Below the pieces are notes generated by a model. That model did not search any database. It was not told the origin of the DNA and was given only the letters and a program-made list of their open reading frames with translations. The translations under genes and the position numbers were made by a program. From Hirsutella rhossiliensis (Eukaryota; Ascomycota; Sordariomycetes; Hypocreales; Ophiocordycipitaceae), in the NCBI RefSeq assembly GCF_020360975.1, contig NW_025408672.1, positions 1,798,001-1,862,000 of the forward strand: a stretch of DNA of 64,000 nt, given 5' to 3'. Below, piece after piece: positions 23,471-34,213 of the stretch (position 1 is its first letter; every line of letters starts with the position of its first letter).

Positions 23471-24558
23471 GGGCCCATCAGCGCCACATGGCGACGCATG
23501 CACGCTGTCGCTCAAGGGAGATCAAGTCCGCCGGCCTTTTCTTCGCGGGAGAGAGTCAAGAGGGAGGGAGGGCGCGCGGGCGAGGTTGATCGAGGTCGTG
23601 CACGCCTCGACAGCCGAGGACGGAGTTTGCGCAGTCCGACCAGCCGGGAAAGACCGCCGTCGCCTGATTTGTGGCCGCTGCCGCCTCTGATTGGCGCCTG
23701 CCGTTGAAAACCGGAGAATTCTGACAAACAAATTTGCCGCCCCGTACGGATACTGTAATTACAGTAGGCCTCAGGCGGACGAGGTCCTGTTCCTAGCGGG
23801 GTCTCGTCGCAATAACCGCCAGGGCCACCACCCAGCCCCGAGCCAGTTACGTACCGATTTGATTAGCCTAATGATGGGTATGACTACGTATGAGACGGGG
23901 TGGGCCTAACAATACATAACAGGGCTTAACAATAGTAATTACAGCAATATTAAGTCTTTACTTATTACTGGGATGGCTGCTCGTAGCAGAGGTGCGAGAG
24001 AGAGACTCGGTTGGCAATACAACACGGTGCTGGAGCTTGAACGCAATAAGGCGGCGTTGGGGGCTCAACCTGGTGACCGGCAGTCGCGCGATTGGGGACG
24101 ACGATGAGCCACGAATATATATACATAATATACATATATATGCCGGGCTAGACTGCTACTTCGACAAGCTCAAGAAAGGGAAGGTATCAGAGGCTCAGTG
24201 ATTGAGAAGCACTTGCGGAACATTGAGAGCCCTGGGGGCATCCTTGCTCAGATTGAGACCCTCGCCCCAGCGGAGGAGGCACGAACGTCGGAAACGTGGG
24301 CCAGAGTATTGACTCAGCTAGAACGACACTGAAAGATAGAGAATGCCAAGGACACCACCCAATTCGGTCGCTGACGTCCACCATATATACGAATGACCCA
24401 ACAGCCACGTTGAAAATAAATTCGTACCATGGCTCCAGGCATTCTTATTGCAGCCAGAGTAGCAGCAACAACGAGTCGCTGAAAAATCCAATGTGTTACA
24501 ATCCGATCCGCTGTCTCCAAGCGCCCGGTCTCGCTCCTTAGAGGCTGGGGTCAGGGAG
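23471..24558. other. Intergenic region, partly AT-rich
   Basis: About 1.1 kb without a recognised gene. An AT-richer section (about 23880-23970) and TATATATA-type runs (about 24115-24140) stand out from the GC-rich surroundings. Confidence 0.5.
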
Positions 24559-25044
24559 TCACAAACCAGACGGCAGCCTCCTCACAATCGCCTCTGTCAG
24601 CCCATAAACACTGTCCACCATTTCAACCCCAAATTTCTTGCACACAATCTGCACGTTCCCCCTCTTCCAGTATCCCTCAGGACAGACAACGATGGCCTTC
24701 CCCGGAATTCGCGCCCAGATCCCAAACTCGAGCAAACTGACGGGCGCCTGGGTAGCCGGGTGGAAGTAAACAACGACAATGTCAGCCTTGTCCTGCTTGT
24801 CGAGCTCCCACTCCACCTGCTCGCGGTAAGGAGCAAATTCGATGTCCTCGCGCCAGGAGCTGTCCCAATCAGCGCGGTACGGATTGTATATTGTGACAGG
24901 CACGTCGGAGAGGGAGCTGGATAGGGTCTCGCGCCAGTCGCTCGTGTCCACTTTGCCCGTGGTGCCGGCAAGGAAGACGGACTTGACGCCGCGAGGGGTT
25001 TCGTGTGAAGGCGCGTAGATGACCTGGTTCCGCGCCTGAGCCAT
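24559..25044 (-). CDS. Nucleoside 2-deoxyribosyltransferase-like protein
   Basis: A single-exon frame of 161 aa from the ATG at 25044; the upstream extension lacks a good start. It resembles the deoxyribosyltransferase-like family (Nuc_deoxyri_tr2). Visible are KSVFLAGTTG at the first strand, TSDWRETL, VTIYNPYRADWDSSW, WELDKQDKADIVVVYF and PVSLLEFGIWAR, the last two marking the nucleotide-binding and active-site side. The length matches small stand-alone members. The exact nucleoside substrate is unknown, and many fungal members are uncharacterised. Confidence 0.8.
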   Translation of the reverse strand: MAQARNQVIYAPSHETPRGVKSVFLAGTTGKVDTSDWRETLSSSLSDVPVTIYNPYRADWDSSWREDIEFAPYREQVEWELDKQDKADIVVVYFHPATQAPVSLLEFGIWARIPGKAIVVCPEGYWKRGNVQIVCKKFGVEMVDSVYGLTEAIVRRLPSGL

Positions 25045-25665
25045 TCTAAAGGACGAAAGGGTATTGTTGAAAGTTGCTTGAAGAAAGAAAGAATGAAAGA
25101 GAGGACAGGGACGACGCGCTCGGAACATCAACCAACCAGGAAGGTCGCCGTCCTGATTGTCAGCTGAGGCAGACTTTCCTCCAACTTGAGCAAAGCGGGG
25201 GTCCACGGACAGCCTTCAACGTTGTCGTCGGGCGCTAATGATGGCCAGTTGGGTTGGCTCCATTTTGAGCTGCGATTTTAAAGGTAGTCATCATCTCTGG
25301 TCCAATGCACGGGACGGGCCGCCGAGGGAAACAAGGCTAATTACTCACTAGAATAGCTAAAACTGCCGGCGGCTAAGGACGGCTTGCGATTCATAAAAAT
25401 ACGGCCACAACAGGGTCGGATCTTTCCGATCCGACATGCGGCACCCCCTCAACCCTCAGCCCTTGTTAGCTACTCCGTACTGTAGGTAGATACGGTACGT
25501 TTGCCATATAACTGTTACGTGTACCTTGCCAATTGGCCAAGAGATCTCTACCAGTAGCAGCCTCGGTCGAACATCCCGACATTGCAATTTCTATGATGGC
25601 AATGCTCCACTGAACAAGGGCTTGGTGCTAGGGCCCTCATATCCAAGGCCCAAACTACCATCAGG
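25045..25665. other. Intergenic region left of the decayed island
   Basis: This is the promoter side of the deoxyribosyltransferase-like gene, then sequence where homology to the aldo/keto reductase relic is lost. No intact gene is seen. Confidence 0.5.
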
Positions 25666-25822
25666 GGCAGTGTCCCACTATCAAAGAGTCAATATGATGT
25701 TGAACGGTAGAGCGAAGGACATACAGTGTTTATGCCGCTATCGTACGCATGCTTTAATAGCGCAAGTCCCTTCAAACGTGTTAGCTCATGGGAAAGGCGC
25801 TGCAGCGGAGATGCACATATTA

Positions 25823-25868
25823 CCATGCCCCACCCCCCTTTCGGTAACACCCACCTTTCGGTAGCGCA
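25823..25868 (+). repeat. Left terminal inverted repeat of the Fot1-like element
   Basis: This 46-base repeat starts CCATGCCCCACCCCCCTTTC. Within it, CCTTTCGGTA occurs twice about 19 bases apart, a likely transposase-binding direct repeat. Confidence 0.95.
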
Positions 25869-26117
25869 ATTGAAAAATTCTCCACCAAAAGTCTACCATT
25901 TGAACTACATGAAATATGATCAGAACTTAACATTATAAACACAAAAATTATCATTCCGTAGAGAAATGGACGCTCTTATATGTACCGGCGCTTTTTACCA
26001 TTCGCCCGGATCTGGTGGTGACTGGAAGGGCTTCAGGTGCCACCTTGACTTCAATCACTGAAGCTGTCTCCACCTCTGAGACCGCCTCCTCCTCTGTGTC
26101 AGAATTCAGCACAACGG

Positions 26118-27748
26118 CTATCTCTTGGCTTTTAATTTGGGAATGGCTTCCTCAGCCACCAAAGCTTCACTGAGAGTCATGAACCGTCTGTTCGGGTTCG
26201 GAATTGCTCTCCTCTTCTTGCCTCTCTGCAGCCGGGCCACTTCTTCCTCTAGCTTCGCGATTCTGTTGCTGTGCTCGGCAAGCGTCTGTTCTTGGGCTTC
26301 AAAGCCTCTAGCTATCACGGCGTATCGTCTCCGGGTGCCAGGAGTCTTGTTCTTTCCGAAATCGCGAATCTGGCGGCTGTTTCTTGGCGTATCATCAGAA
26401 CCCAAAATGGCGCGGACTTTGGAGACGTCTCTACAATGTCCGCGTGAATTTCTGGATGCCGCAATGCCTTGGATCGTGAGATCGGCCAATTCCCAGTGAC
26501 CCTCCAGCCGGACAATATATTCTTTGCCGTCATTCCAACCTCGCGCGCTTTAGCATATGCCCGTATAAAATTGACCTTATGAACAGGCGCAGAATCGGTC
26601 AAACAGGTCAATTTCTGAAGTTCTTTCCGGTAAGCTGCCTTGGAGGCATTGAATACACCGTTATCTAACGGCTGGAGGCCATGAGAGCAGTGGGCAGGAA
26701 GGTAACAGCAATAAACGTTGTTCAAAAGCATGTGGCCATCCATGCATCCTGGTCTCGGTTAACAGTAATTCCTACAGAGGTGGATAAAGAAACGCACCGT
26801 TGCATGACTTCCATGTCCATCTAATATGATCAGTCTAGCATCTGAGGCATCGGCTGGTCGCGTCTGGGGCAAATAGACCCTCTCAAGCCACTCAATAGCG
26901 ATATGGTTGTCCGTCCATCCGTTGGGCGACGTTATGTAATGCCAGTCGGCTATTTTGCCGAATTCCGTCAAGAACCACTGTTTCTGAAGCTCTTTGCCCT
27001 TAAAGATAATGCCAGGGGTAAGGACACGGCCGTCCGCGGTGATAGCTTCAATAAATGAGGTCCAGTTGCGGGACTGTGGCCCTTTCAGAAGGGCCTTCCG
27101 TTTTGGGTCTGCACTCCCAACCACAAGACTATCCAAACCTGGCAAAAGAGTCTGGTTAGTAAAAGTAATGAAAGACAAGCCAAATACTCACCAAAGCCAG
27201 ACATAATACCGCCTTCGTCAACATTCACGGTATTTTCTGGTTTAATCCATCCATACTCCTTTTCCCTGATATCGAAGAACCAGTGAACCGCCCGAGGCGT
27301 AAAAGCATTAAATCGGTTAGCTTCCTGACGTCTCCCACGCTTGTTCTTGATGTCCGGATGGCGATTGATGAATTTAGAGACCCAGTTGCGCCCACTGTCC
27401 GCTCGTTGTTCAGTTGCTTTATAAGAGCCTCCACACATGCGCGGATCTGACTGTGGGAGGAGCATAGCCGAGAGACTCTTGGCGGAGGATCCAAGAAACC
27501 AAGCGAGCTTCCTGAGACTTACTCAAGAGTTGACGAGGCTGGATCTGATCAGCCAGGGCTACCTGGCCTTTGAGTCTGTCGGAAATAGACTGCTGAGGTA
27601 TGTCATACTTTTGGGCGGCGCGGTACTGCGACAAGCCGTTTTTTGTGACATCAATTATCGCATTAGCCATAATATCCTCCGTATAAATACTCGAGGCCGC
27701 TTTAAGGTCATTTTGGTCATGTGGTGGAGGAATAACGAGAAGAATCAT
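26118..27748 (-). pseudogene. Pogo/Fot1-type transposase, frameshifted
   Basis: From the ATG at 27748 the domains run in order: a Psq-type helix-turn-helix (GLSQYRAAQKYDIPQQSISD), a CENP-B/Tc5-type DNA-binding part (NWVSKFINRHPDI) and a DDE domain. The acidic residues are NVDEGG, LIILDGHGSH and LQPLDNGVF, i.e. D, D, D. A Lys/Arg-rich coiled-coil tail follows. Two probable introns are seen (27191-27139 and 26796-26749). The frame breaks at about 27475, 27425, 26725 and 26440. Each break is corrected by one missing base, so the copy cannot make transposase. Confidence 0.85.
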
Positions 27749-27960
27749 CGTCAGGAGGCGGAAGGAGATTAGGGGGTTGGATGGTAATTTCGCGTGCAAG
27801 GTACGCACAGGCCGCAGACCCCTGTACAAACATTCAACCATCGAAAAGTAGAATTCAATCAATCCACTATCTACTCCAAGTGACGGCTTGTGAATATCTT
27901 CAAAGCTGGCTGGAATCCGTGTAAGTGAAATTGATGGTTTTTGGTGGGGATATTTTCTAA

Positions 27961-28006
27961 TGCGCTACCGAAAGGTGGGTGTTACCGAAAGGGGGGTGGG
28001 GCATGG
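27961..28006 (-). repeat. Right terminal inverted repeat of the Fot1-like element
   Basis: This is the exact reverse complement of the left repeat over 46 bases. Confidence 0.95.
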
Positions 28007-28180
28007 TACTCTTTCTTCGTCTAAAACCCAGGGAAACCATTGAGGGCTGCCAAGATGGAGGCCACCGAGTATGGGATTTGAGACGCGCAATCCGCTGTTG
28101 CCCAATCTGCGGTGCTCTACTTTTGTTCGTGATATCGACTGGCGCAGAGAGTCGGGCACCTTTGATAACGCCTTGGCCAT

Positions 28181-28985
28181 TTCAGCGTAATAATCTGAAT
28201 AGAGAACAAGATTGGCTGCGACGAGGAAAGAGCCCGTGTCCAGTCAGATCCTAGTAGCCCGAGGGTCTTATTGTTCGCATTCGCATGTGCTCCTTATCGT
28301 GTGCGCACACTATATGAACCTTTGAGAGGGATTGGCGATCTTTGTGAGGATTTTACTCGGCACAAGCGCTCGGCACAAGCGTTGGCAAAATAGCTGCATC
28401 TTGTTGGTTGTAATGCCAAGACCCACGGAGGTTGACGACTTTGCTGGGTAAGTATGCCGTCTGTGTATGCCGTCAACAGACGGCATAATTTGAAAGTGAC
28501 TAAAACGTCTTCGGCATGCGGTGGAAGGACAAAGCAGGTAGCGGAAACTGCAAACGGCCAAGGGTCACTGTTACTGAGTGTCCAGGCCCATGTTGCTTGA
28601 ACTATGTCTCTAAGTTGGTAGTGGCTGTTGTACGGAGTAGTACGGGGCTCAAAGGCTCGGGCTAAACGAACAAGCCACATTCCCGACAAAAACAGAGAGA
28701 ATCACTACGGACCCTTGCTTTCGTCGGAATGTAAAGCTAGCTACGGAGTAAATGGCGGCAGTTCGAAGTTGCGGGTTCGGCGGGGAGCTGTAGTACTCCG
28801 TCCCCTATCCTAGACGTCCTATATTGCCGCTTATTAACGAGGATGCATTTGCCATTGTCTCAAACTTGCTGCTATATATACTGGAGACATCTGCGCCCGC
28901 TAATTTGGGACTAGGAGGATAGCGAAGTGGTCAGTCTTCAACGGATTACAGAGCTTCGCCGACGCCCTTGCGCTTGGCACGAACA
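28181..28985. other. Intergenic region,acyltransferase-pseudogene promoter side
   Basis: This contains a perfect 11-bp hairpin (28453-28487) and a TATATATA box at 28873-28880, about 105 bases before the acyltransferase ATG. No gene is recognised. Confidence 0.5.
28453..28487. repeat. 11-bp perfect inverted repeat
   Basis: TATGCCGTCTG at 28453-28463 pairs with its reverse complement at 28477-28487 over a 13-base loop, which itself repeats TATGCCGTC in direct orientation. Confidence 0.8.
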
Positions 28986-30532
28986 ATGACGACTCCTTTG
29001 GCAACGGAAACGCGGCTACTGCTGGAAAATATAGTGACAACCTCGCCAAATGGCCAAGTGCAACTTCATGATGACGTGTTCCCCGTCCATCTGGCCGATG
29101 GCGCCACTCTCTACCGGGTCATGTTTTCGACGGTACTGCAGTTCAACGATGTGCTCGACGCTGGAAAACTGCAAAACGCTTTCTCCAGGTTGCTTGACAT
29201 CGGACACTGGAGAAAACTAGGTGGTCGGCTTAAGATGAAGGTAAAGACTCTCGAAAGCAGCGTTTGTCCACGACGGACAAGACGAGGTGCTGAACTGACC
29301 CTAACAGGAGAATGGAGATCTCGAGGTTCACGTTCCAACCCGCTTTACTGCTGAACGACCGGCCATGCTATATGCATACGAGAACTTCGAGAGCAATATT
29401 GCCGAGCACCCGTTGGCGCCCGAGCTGCCTCAGTCAGCCGACACCCTATCAATCGACTCGGTGGAAGAGGTACAACACTTCATCAGAGGGCCAACGTTTC
29501 CAACCACATTCAACGAAATGATAGATCAAGGTGCACCGCAGCTACTGGTCAAAATCACAGCCTTTTTCGATGCCACGCTTTTGGCAATTACCGCGCCACA
29601 TGTTACTTGGGACGGTTTTGGCTTCTCGAGTTTCTTGCAAGCCCTCCAACTTATTCTAGCTGGGAGGGAGGACGAAGTTCCGCCTATGCTCGGATCGCGA
29701 CACGACATGCTCGTAGAAATGGCAAGCCGGTATAGCGACAACAAAGTGGACAAGGAAGCTCCGCAAGGGGAGCAACAACAGCAATCCATGCCGCAGGAAC
29801 CGCGGAGCTACAACAGTCTGTGCAGCAAGAGCCCCCTCGCGAGGAGCCTCTCGCGCCGCGTAGGATGATCATTCGGGAGCAACTCTTCTCGAAACTGCGA
29901 GGTCGTCTTGAAAACGAGGATGCCGTTGCCCAGTATTATAGCAATATCGATTTACTTCTGGCATGGGTGATTCGACACGTGGCAAGAGCAGAGCCGACTC
30001 CGCGTCAAATGACAACCTTCAACTGCCTGAATGCCCGATATTGTTTCCCACATTTGACCGATAGACAAGGAGTTTACACGCAGAATATGGTTTTCCCAGT
30101 CTTCAACGACATACCGGCCCAGACTGCAATAGGCCCTATAGGGCCGATCATTACATCTCAGCTCTGCTGTATTGCTGAGAATTGCGCGCCAGAGCAGGCC
30201 GTATACAGTTTGATCAATTTTCTCCAATTCATCAAGAGCAGCGTTGGCTCGCTCGAATTCCTCCCAAGCGACTCGGTCACGATATTTATCAACAACTTGA
30301 GTATGGTGGGGGCAGGTTTCGATATTGACTTTAGTTCAGCAATGAAGCAGCAAGGGGACAAGACAAGTTCCGAGGAGCAATTCGCCAGGAACAGCACTAT
30401 GCTACTACTCCGCTAATGAATGGCCCGGATCACTTCGGTCCATATTCCTCAAGGGGCAGGACCATAGCAGCAATTATCGGATGGAAGCAAACCTTCCAAC
30501 ACGGGCTTGGATTTCCATGCAAGAAGAGTTGA
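28986..30532 (+). pseudogene. Trichothecene-3-O-acetyltransferase-like acyltransferase, frameshifted
   Basis: Exon 28986-29240 and the exon from 29308 read as a BAHD-type acyltransferase (transferase family) with the active-site motif HVTWD (H-x3-D) in ITAPHVTWDGFGF, followed by GREDEVPPMLGSRHD. The frame is lost in a Gln/Glu-rich stretch (about 29736-29860), resumes as APRRMIIREQLFSKL, and is lost again near 30340-30386. There the third frame continues with ATTPLMNGPDHFGPYSSRGR, a typical C-terminal motif. The first break could conceivably be a weak intron (29746-29816), but the second has no splice signals. The DFGWG-type structural motif is not recognisable. It probably belonged to a secondary-metabolite cluster. 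Confidence 0.75.
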
Positions 30533-31684
30533 AAGGCATATCACGCATTTGGAAGGATACGAGACGGTGGCTTTTCTGGAGCCAAAAGCTTGATATGTAG
30601 CTGGTAATGAAGATTTATTGTCTCCCTGCTCCTACCAAACCTCTGTACATGCAGGCGGTTAATTCACTGGCCTAGAACGCAGGGACTAATGACCTCTCGG
30701 CGTGACAAGACTGGACAATCCAGATAATGCCCAAAAAGTTTGCTTCAAGGACACAAAGTATATATAGTCAAATATGTTCTTCTAAAAGCTTAGCTTACTG
30801 AACCACGAGTCTAAGTCAAACAGGGCATGTAACGCCCTGTATATCGGGCAGGCCACACACCACACCGACATCACCGCCGAACCCTGACCCCCTAGTAGCT
30901 TCAACAACAATAGAAATCCACACCTGTCCAACAAAGCAAGCAGGCAGGCGCGTTTGAGGCCTCTGCAGGCGAGGATTCTCAAGTACAAATAGACCAATCA
31001 AGTCCTTCAAGTCCTCAATTCTGATGCCCGCTTGCCCCTATGTGATTTCTGTAAAAACCGCGTTCAAAGTCTCACCCCACTCCATTGAACATGCGTTATT
31101 TGACAGGTTATCATTTAGTTTAGTTTATTCAAAAACAAGCCGTGCGCGGCCCTGGAGCAGATACGCCAATCACCTTGAAGCATAGGCCTTGCCAGCCAAG
31201 CACATTTCTGCGTTTGAAACTAAGTTGAAAACGCGGTATTTTTGCCGGCTTGCCTGCTATGCCGTTTCCCGCGATGAAGAAGACGTGATAGCGACAGAGT
31301 TTCGGCAGATATGTAGGCCCCGTTTCTAGCCCGTGTGAATCATCGAACTGGAACCGGAGATTTGAGGATAGCGGAATAGCCATGTACGTGCTCGGTTATC
31401 ATAGAAAACGGTGCTTGCCATGGAAAATGATTCCGACGAAAACATGCGAAACTTTACGGCAGTTGCGACGGCATCGTAAATTTTATCACTCTTGATATGC
31501 GTCTGATTTGCATGCTCAAAAAGTGTGAAGATGCTGCCAAAGCTAGTCATTAGACAGAACATGGTGCCGGGTCTGTCTACTTTCGCCACAAAATCGAGAC
31601 CTCTTGTTTGTTTCCGACGCAACTCATTCTATCTTGTTTCTCCAGCCCCACGATCCACATCGTTGGCGACTGGGAATTGATGCC
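30533..31684. other. Gene-free part of the decayed island
   Basis: Possible further relic sequence follows the acyltransferase pseudogene. On the minus strand 31129-31622 holds two open frames (including FRYPQISGSSSMIHTG) with no family I recognise and no clear ATG start. Otherwise nothing is seen. Confidence 0.4.
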
Positions 31685-33326
31685 ATGTCTCTCGACGCTG
31701 TCAACGTCTCTGTGCCATCAGTTGGGCATTATCTCTTGGGCAAAACTGACGTCTTATCTCGGGTTGGAACGGCTGCGTCCGAGTGCACGGCATTGGCAGT
31801 CAAGCAGTGTATCCACGATGTCATCAGCCACCAGGCTCGGGCGCGCCCAAACGCGCCGGCTTTGTGTGCATGGGACGGCGAGCTCACGTACGGGGAACTA
31901 GACGACCTCTCATCACGCTTGGCAGGCCACATTGCCGGGCTCGGTGTCGGGCCCGAGGTGGTGGTTCCGCTTTGTTTCGAGAAGTCGCTGTGGACTACAG
32001 TGGCCATGCTTGGCGTGCTCAAGGCCGGCGGCGCTTTCGTGCTACTCGACCCAGGCTTGCCCGAGAGGCGGCTTGAAAAGCTCTGCCAGCAGATGCACGC
32101 CACAATAGCCATAACGTCGACGCAGTGCAAGGGGTGACTATCGGGCTTCACAAAGCACACGGCGGTACTGGACAAGTCGTTCCTGCAACAGTTGGCATCG
32201 ACATCGACCACGTCATCAGTGTTGGCCAAAGCACAGCCGACCAACGCTGCCTACATCATGTTCACCTCTGGCAGCTCTGGGGAGCCAAAGGGGTGCGTCA
32301 TCGAACACCGCTCCTACTGCACATCTGCCATGGCCAACGGGCCTGTCATTGGCCTGGACAGGGAGTCTCGCTCTCTACAGTTCAGCTCCTACAGCTTTGC
32401 GGGGGCCGTGGTGGAGATGCTCATGACCCTGATGCACGGCGGCTGCGTCTGTGTCGTGGCGGAGGAAGACCGTGGTAGCCATCTCGATAGGGCCGTTCGC
32501 CGGCTGGGTGCCAATTGGGCAGCCCGATAATTTATCTATGGCCTTTATTGAATCGCCAGCCTGGAGGGTCGCCCTTGGCCCTTGCGCATTAGGGACACGA
32601 TTTTATAAGACTGGAGACTTGGGTGTAAAAGCAAGCGACGAGTCGACCGAGATCTTGGGCAGGAGAGATACCCAAGTCAAGCTACGAGGCCAGCGCATCG
32701 AGATTGGAGAGATTGAACACCAAGCAAGACAGGCCGCACCCGACATCATCAACGTGGCTGTCGAGATGACTGAACTTCAAGGAAAAGGTCCCGGCTTGAT
32801 AGGCTTCTTCGTGCCGAGAGCCCGCCCAGATATGGGCGCAACGGACGCGCAAACGAGGACCACGATTCAGACGATCCGGACCAGACTGGAAAAAGTGTTG
32901 CCACATTACATGGTCCCGTCTGCCCTGATACCCATACCGAGCCTACCATTAAAGGCATCGGGCAAGGTGGACCGGAGGCGGCTGCGCGAGATGGGGTCGG
33001 CTCTATCGGCGCAGCAACCCACGGAACTGCCGGTTGCCGAAGAACTACTGCGGCAGCCAAAGACGACAGACGAGCGCCGCCTGAGAGACTTGTGGGCACA
33101 GGTTCTAAAGATTGAGGCCGACGCCATTGGCGTACATGATAGCTTCTTCAGGCTTGGCGGAAACTCCATTGCCGTGATGAAGTTGGTCGCAGCAGCACGC
33201 AGGGCCGGGACTACCATTGCCGTAGCCGACGTCTTCCAGAACCCCGTCCTTGAGGCACAAGCCCGAGCACTTACAAGCGTTTGCAAAACTCCAGGGCGTG
33301 AAGGGCTGCAGTCACAGGCGTCATAA
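31685..33326 (+). pseudogene. NRPS adenylation-thiolation fragment with stop and internal deletion
   Basis: From the ATG at 31685 the frame reads as the start of a fungal NRPS adenylation domain: CIHDVISHQARARPNAPALC, ELTYGELDDLSSRLA and LKAGGAFVLLDP. An in-frame TGA at 32135-32137 interrupts it. The same frame then resumes with the AMP-binding core YIMFTSGSSGEPKG and SLQFSSYSFAGAVVEML. Near 32520-32545 the frame changes and about 130-150 residues expected between A4 and A7 are absent. The text resumes at AFIESPAW, YKTGDLG and GRRDTQVKLRGQRIEIGE, and ends with a thiolation domain (FFRLGGNSIAVMKLV, Ser attachment site). No condensation domain is seen. It cannot encode a working synthetase. Confidence 0.85.
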
Positions 33327-34213
33327 AGGCTGTGAGGACCAATGTTGTTTATTGCTAAACTAACGACAGGAGAAAGGAACGATCACATTCGAGGGCGATG
33401 CTACACATTTCTTGCTTAGTTCTAGATACATAGATAACACGAAACTTGAAAGTAACTGTCTAGGACAGTCCTGTTCCAAAATAAACGGCGGGCCCCTAAG
33501 CTTGGTTCCGTAATAAAACGGCCGTCTTGCTTGTCAATAAAAGGGGTAGGCATGCCATAATCGCTTAGTATTTGCTATCTTATAAATATATATAAGGACT
33601 ATCGAGAAAGGCTCGTAGAGCTTGCATAAATGCCACTAGGCTAGGCCCTTGTTGGTTGGTTGATTGGTCGTAGACCAAACTGTCCCTTATATATGTGTTC
33701 AATTGATAAGTCTGTCGCTTGGTCAATTTCGTTATCTATTGTCACACACTGTCGCCCTCAGGGTGTGTCTGGTAACGCGACCACTGCTTTTGCCCATTCG
33801 GGCCCAGACTCGTACAGTATGCTATATAAAAAGATAAAAAGGGATGCTTTATCTAGCTGTAGCGTGCCCGTGCCTTGTAAGATATAATACACGGCTAGAG
33901 CCCGGGCTAACTATTATTCTGTAGCACCTACTAGCTAGGAGTCACCTAACTTATAGTATAGGGGAAGGCAGGCTTATGCTTGCATAGAAGCCTTTCACCC
34001 GTACGTCACGTGCAAGGCCCACAAGTGGTGGCCACACCGCTTGTGGGTCCTGCCTTCCCATGATCACTGCATCTTGGATCTGACACATCGCGGAAAAAAG
34101 TCTGGCTTGCACCTTCGGTCATCCACCACTTTTTCGATCAATTAATCTCGACATCGACCTCAACGCTTTCGAATCAACGTCTCCAATCGCAAGAAAACAC
34201 CAACATCGTCACG
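33327..34213. other. Intergenic region with AT-rich stretch and foldback
   Basis: About 33540-33960 is AT-rich with many TA steps, unlike the surrounding coding DNA and possibly mutated repeat DNA. A nested inverted repeat lies just before the argininosuccinate synthase copy. No gene is seen. Confidence 0.5.
33962..34059. repeat. Nested inverted repeat upstream of the argininosuccinate synthase copy
   Basis: Outer arms GGGAAGGCAGG (33962-33972) and its reverse complement (34049-34059) enclose inner arms CCCACAAG (34018-34025) and CTTGTGGG (34040-34047). A CACGTG lies between (34007-34012). It could be a MITE remnant or a promoter structure. Confidence 0.6.

Larger units (their letters stand above)
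25823..28006 (-). mobile_element. Fot1/pogo-like DNA transposon, full length but inactivated
   Basis: The 2,184-bp element is bounded by perfect 46-bp terminal inverted repeats and flanked on both sides by TA (25821-25822 and 28007-28008), the target duplication of Tc1/mariner-pogo elements. It carries a degraded transposase with pogo/Fot-type domains on the minus strand. Beyond the perfect repeat, subterminal similarity continues for about 25 bases. It is inserted in the first intron of an aldo/keto reductase relic. Confidence 0.93.
25666..28180 (-). pseudogene. Aldo/keto reductase relic split by a transposon
   Basis: The N-terminus of an aryl-alcohol-dehydrogenase-type aldo/keto reductase starts at the ATG at 28180: exon 28180-28010 reads HRRLGNSGLRVSNPILGG then SPQWFPWVLDEE. 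A GT donor follows at once, and the mobile element sits within that first intron. On the far side the intron acceptor and exon 25769-25725 continue as LALLKHAYDSGINT. After a 47-base intron, 25677-25666 encodes WDTA, the start of the NADPH-site aspartate motif. Homology then stops; about 80% of the expected enzyme is missing. This is a truncated non-functional relic. Confidence 0.8.

Noticed and set aside
31129..31622. Two minus-strand open frames in the decayed island
   Set aside because: They cannot be joined convincingly, have no clear ATG and match no family I know; left as unassigned relic sequence.
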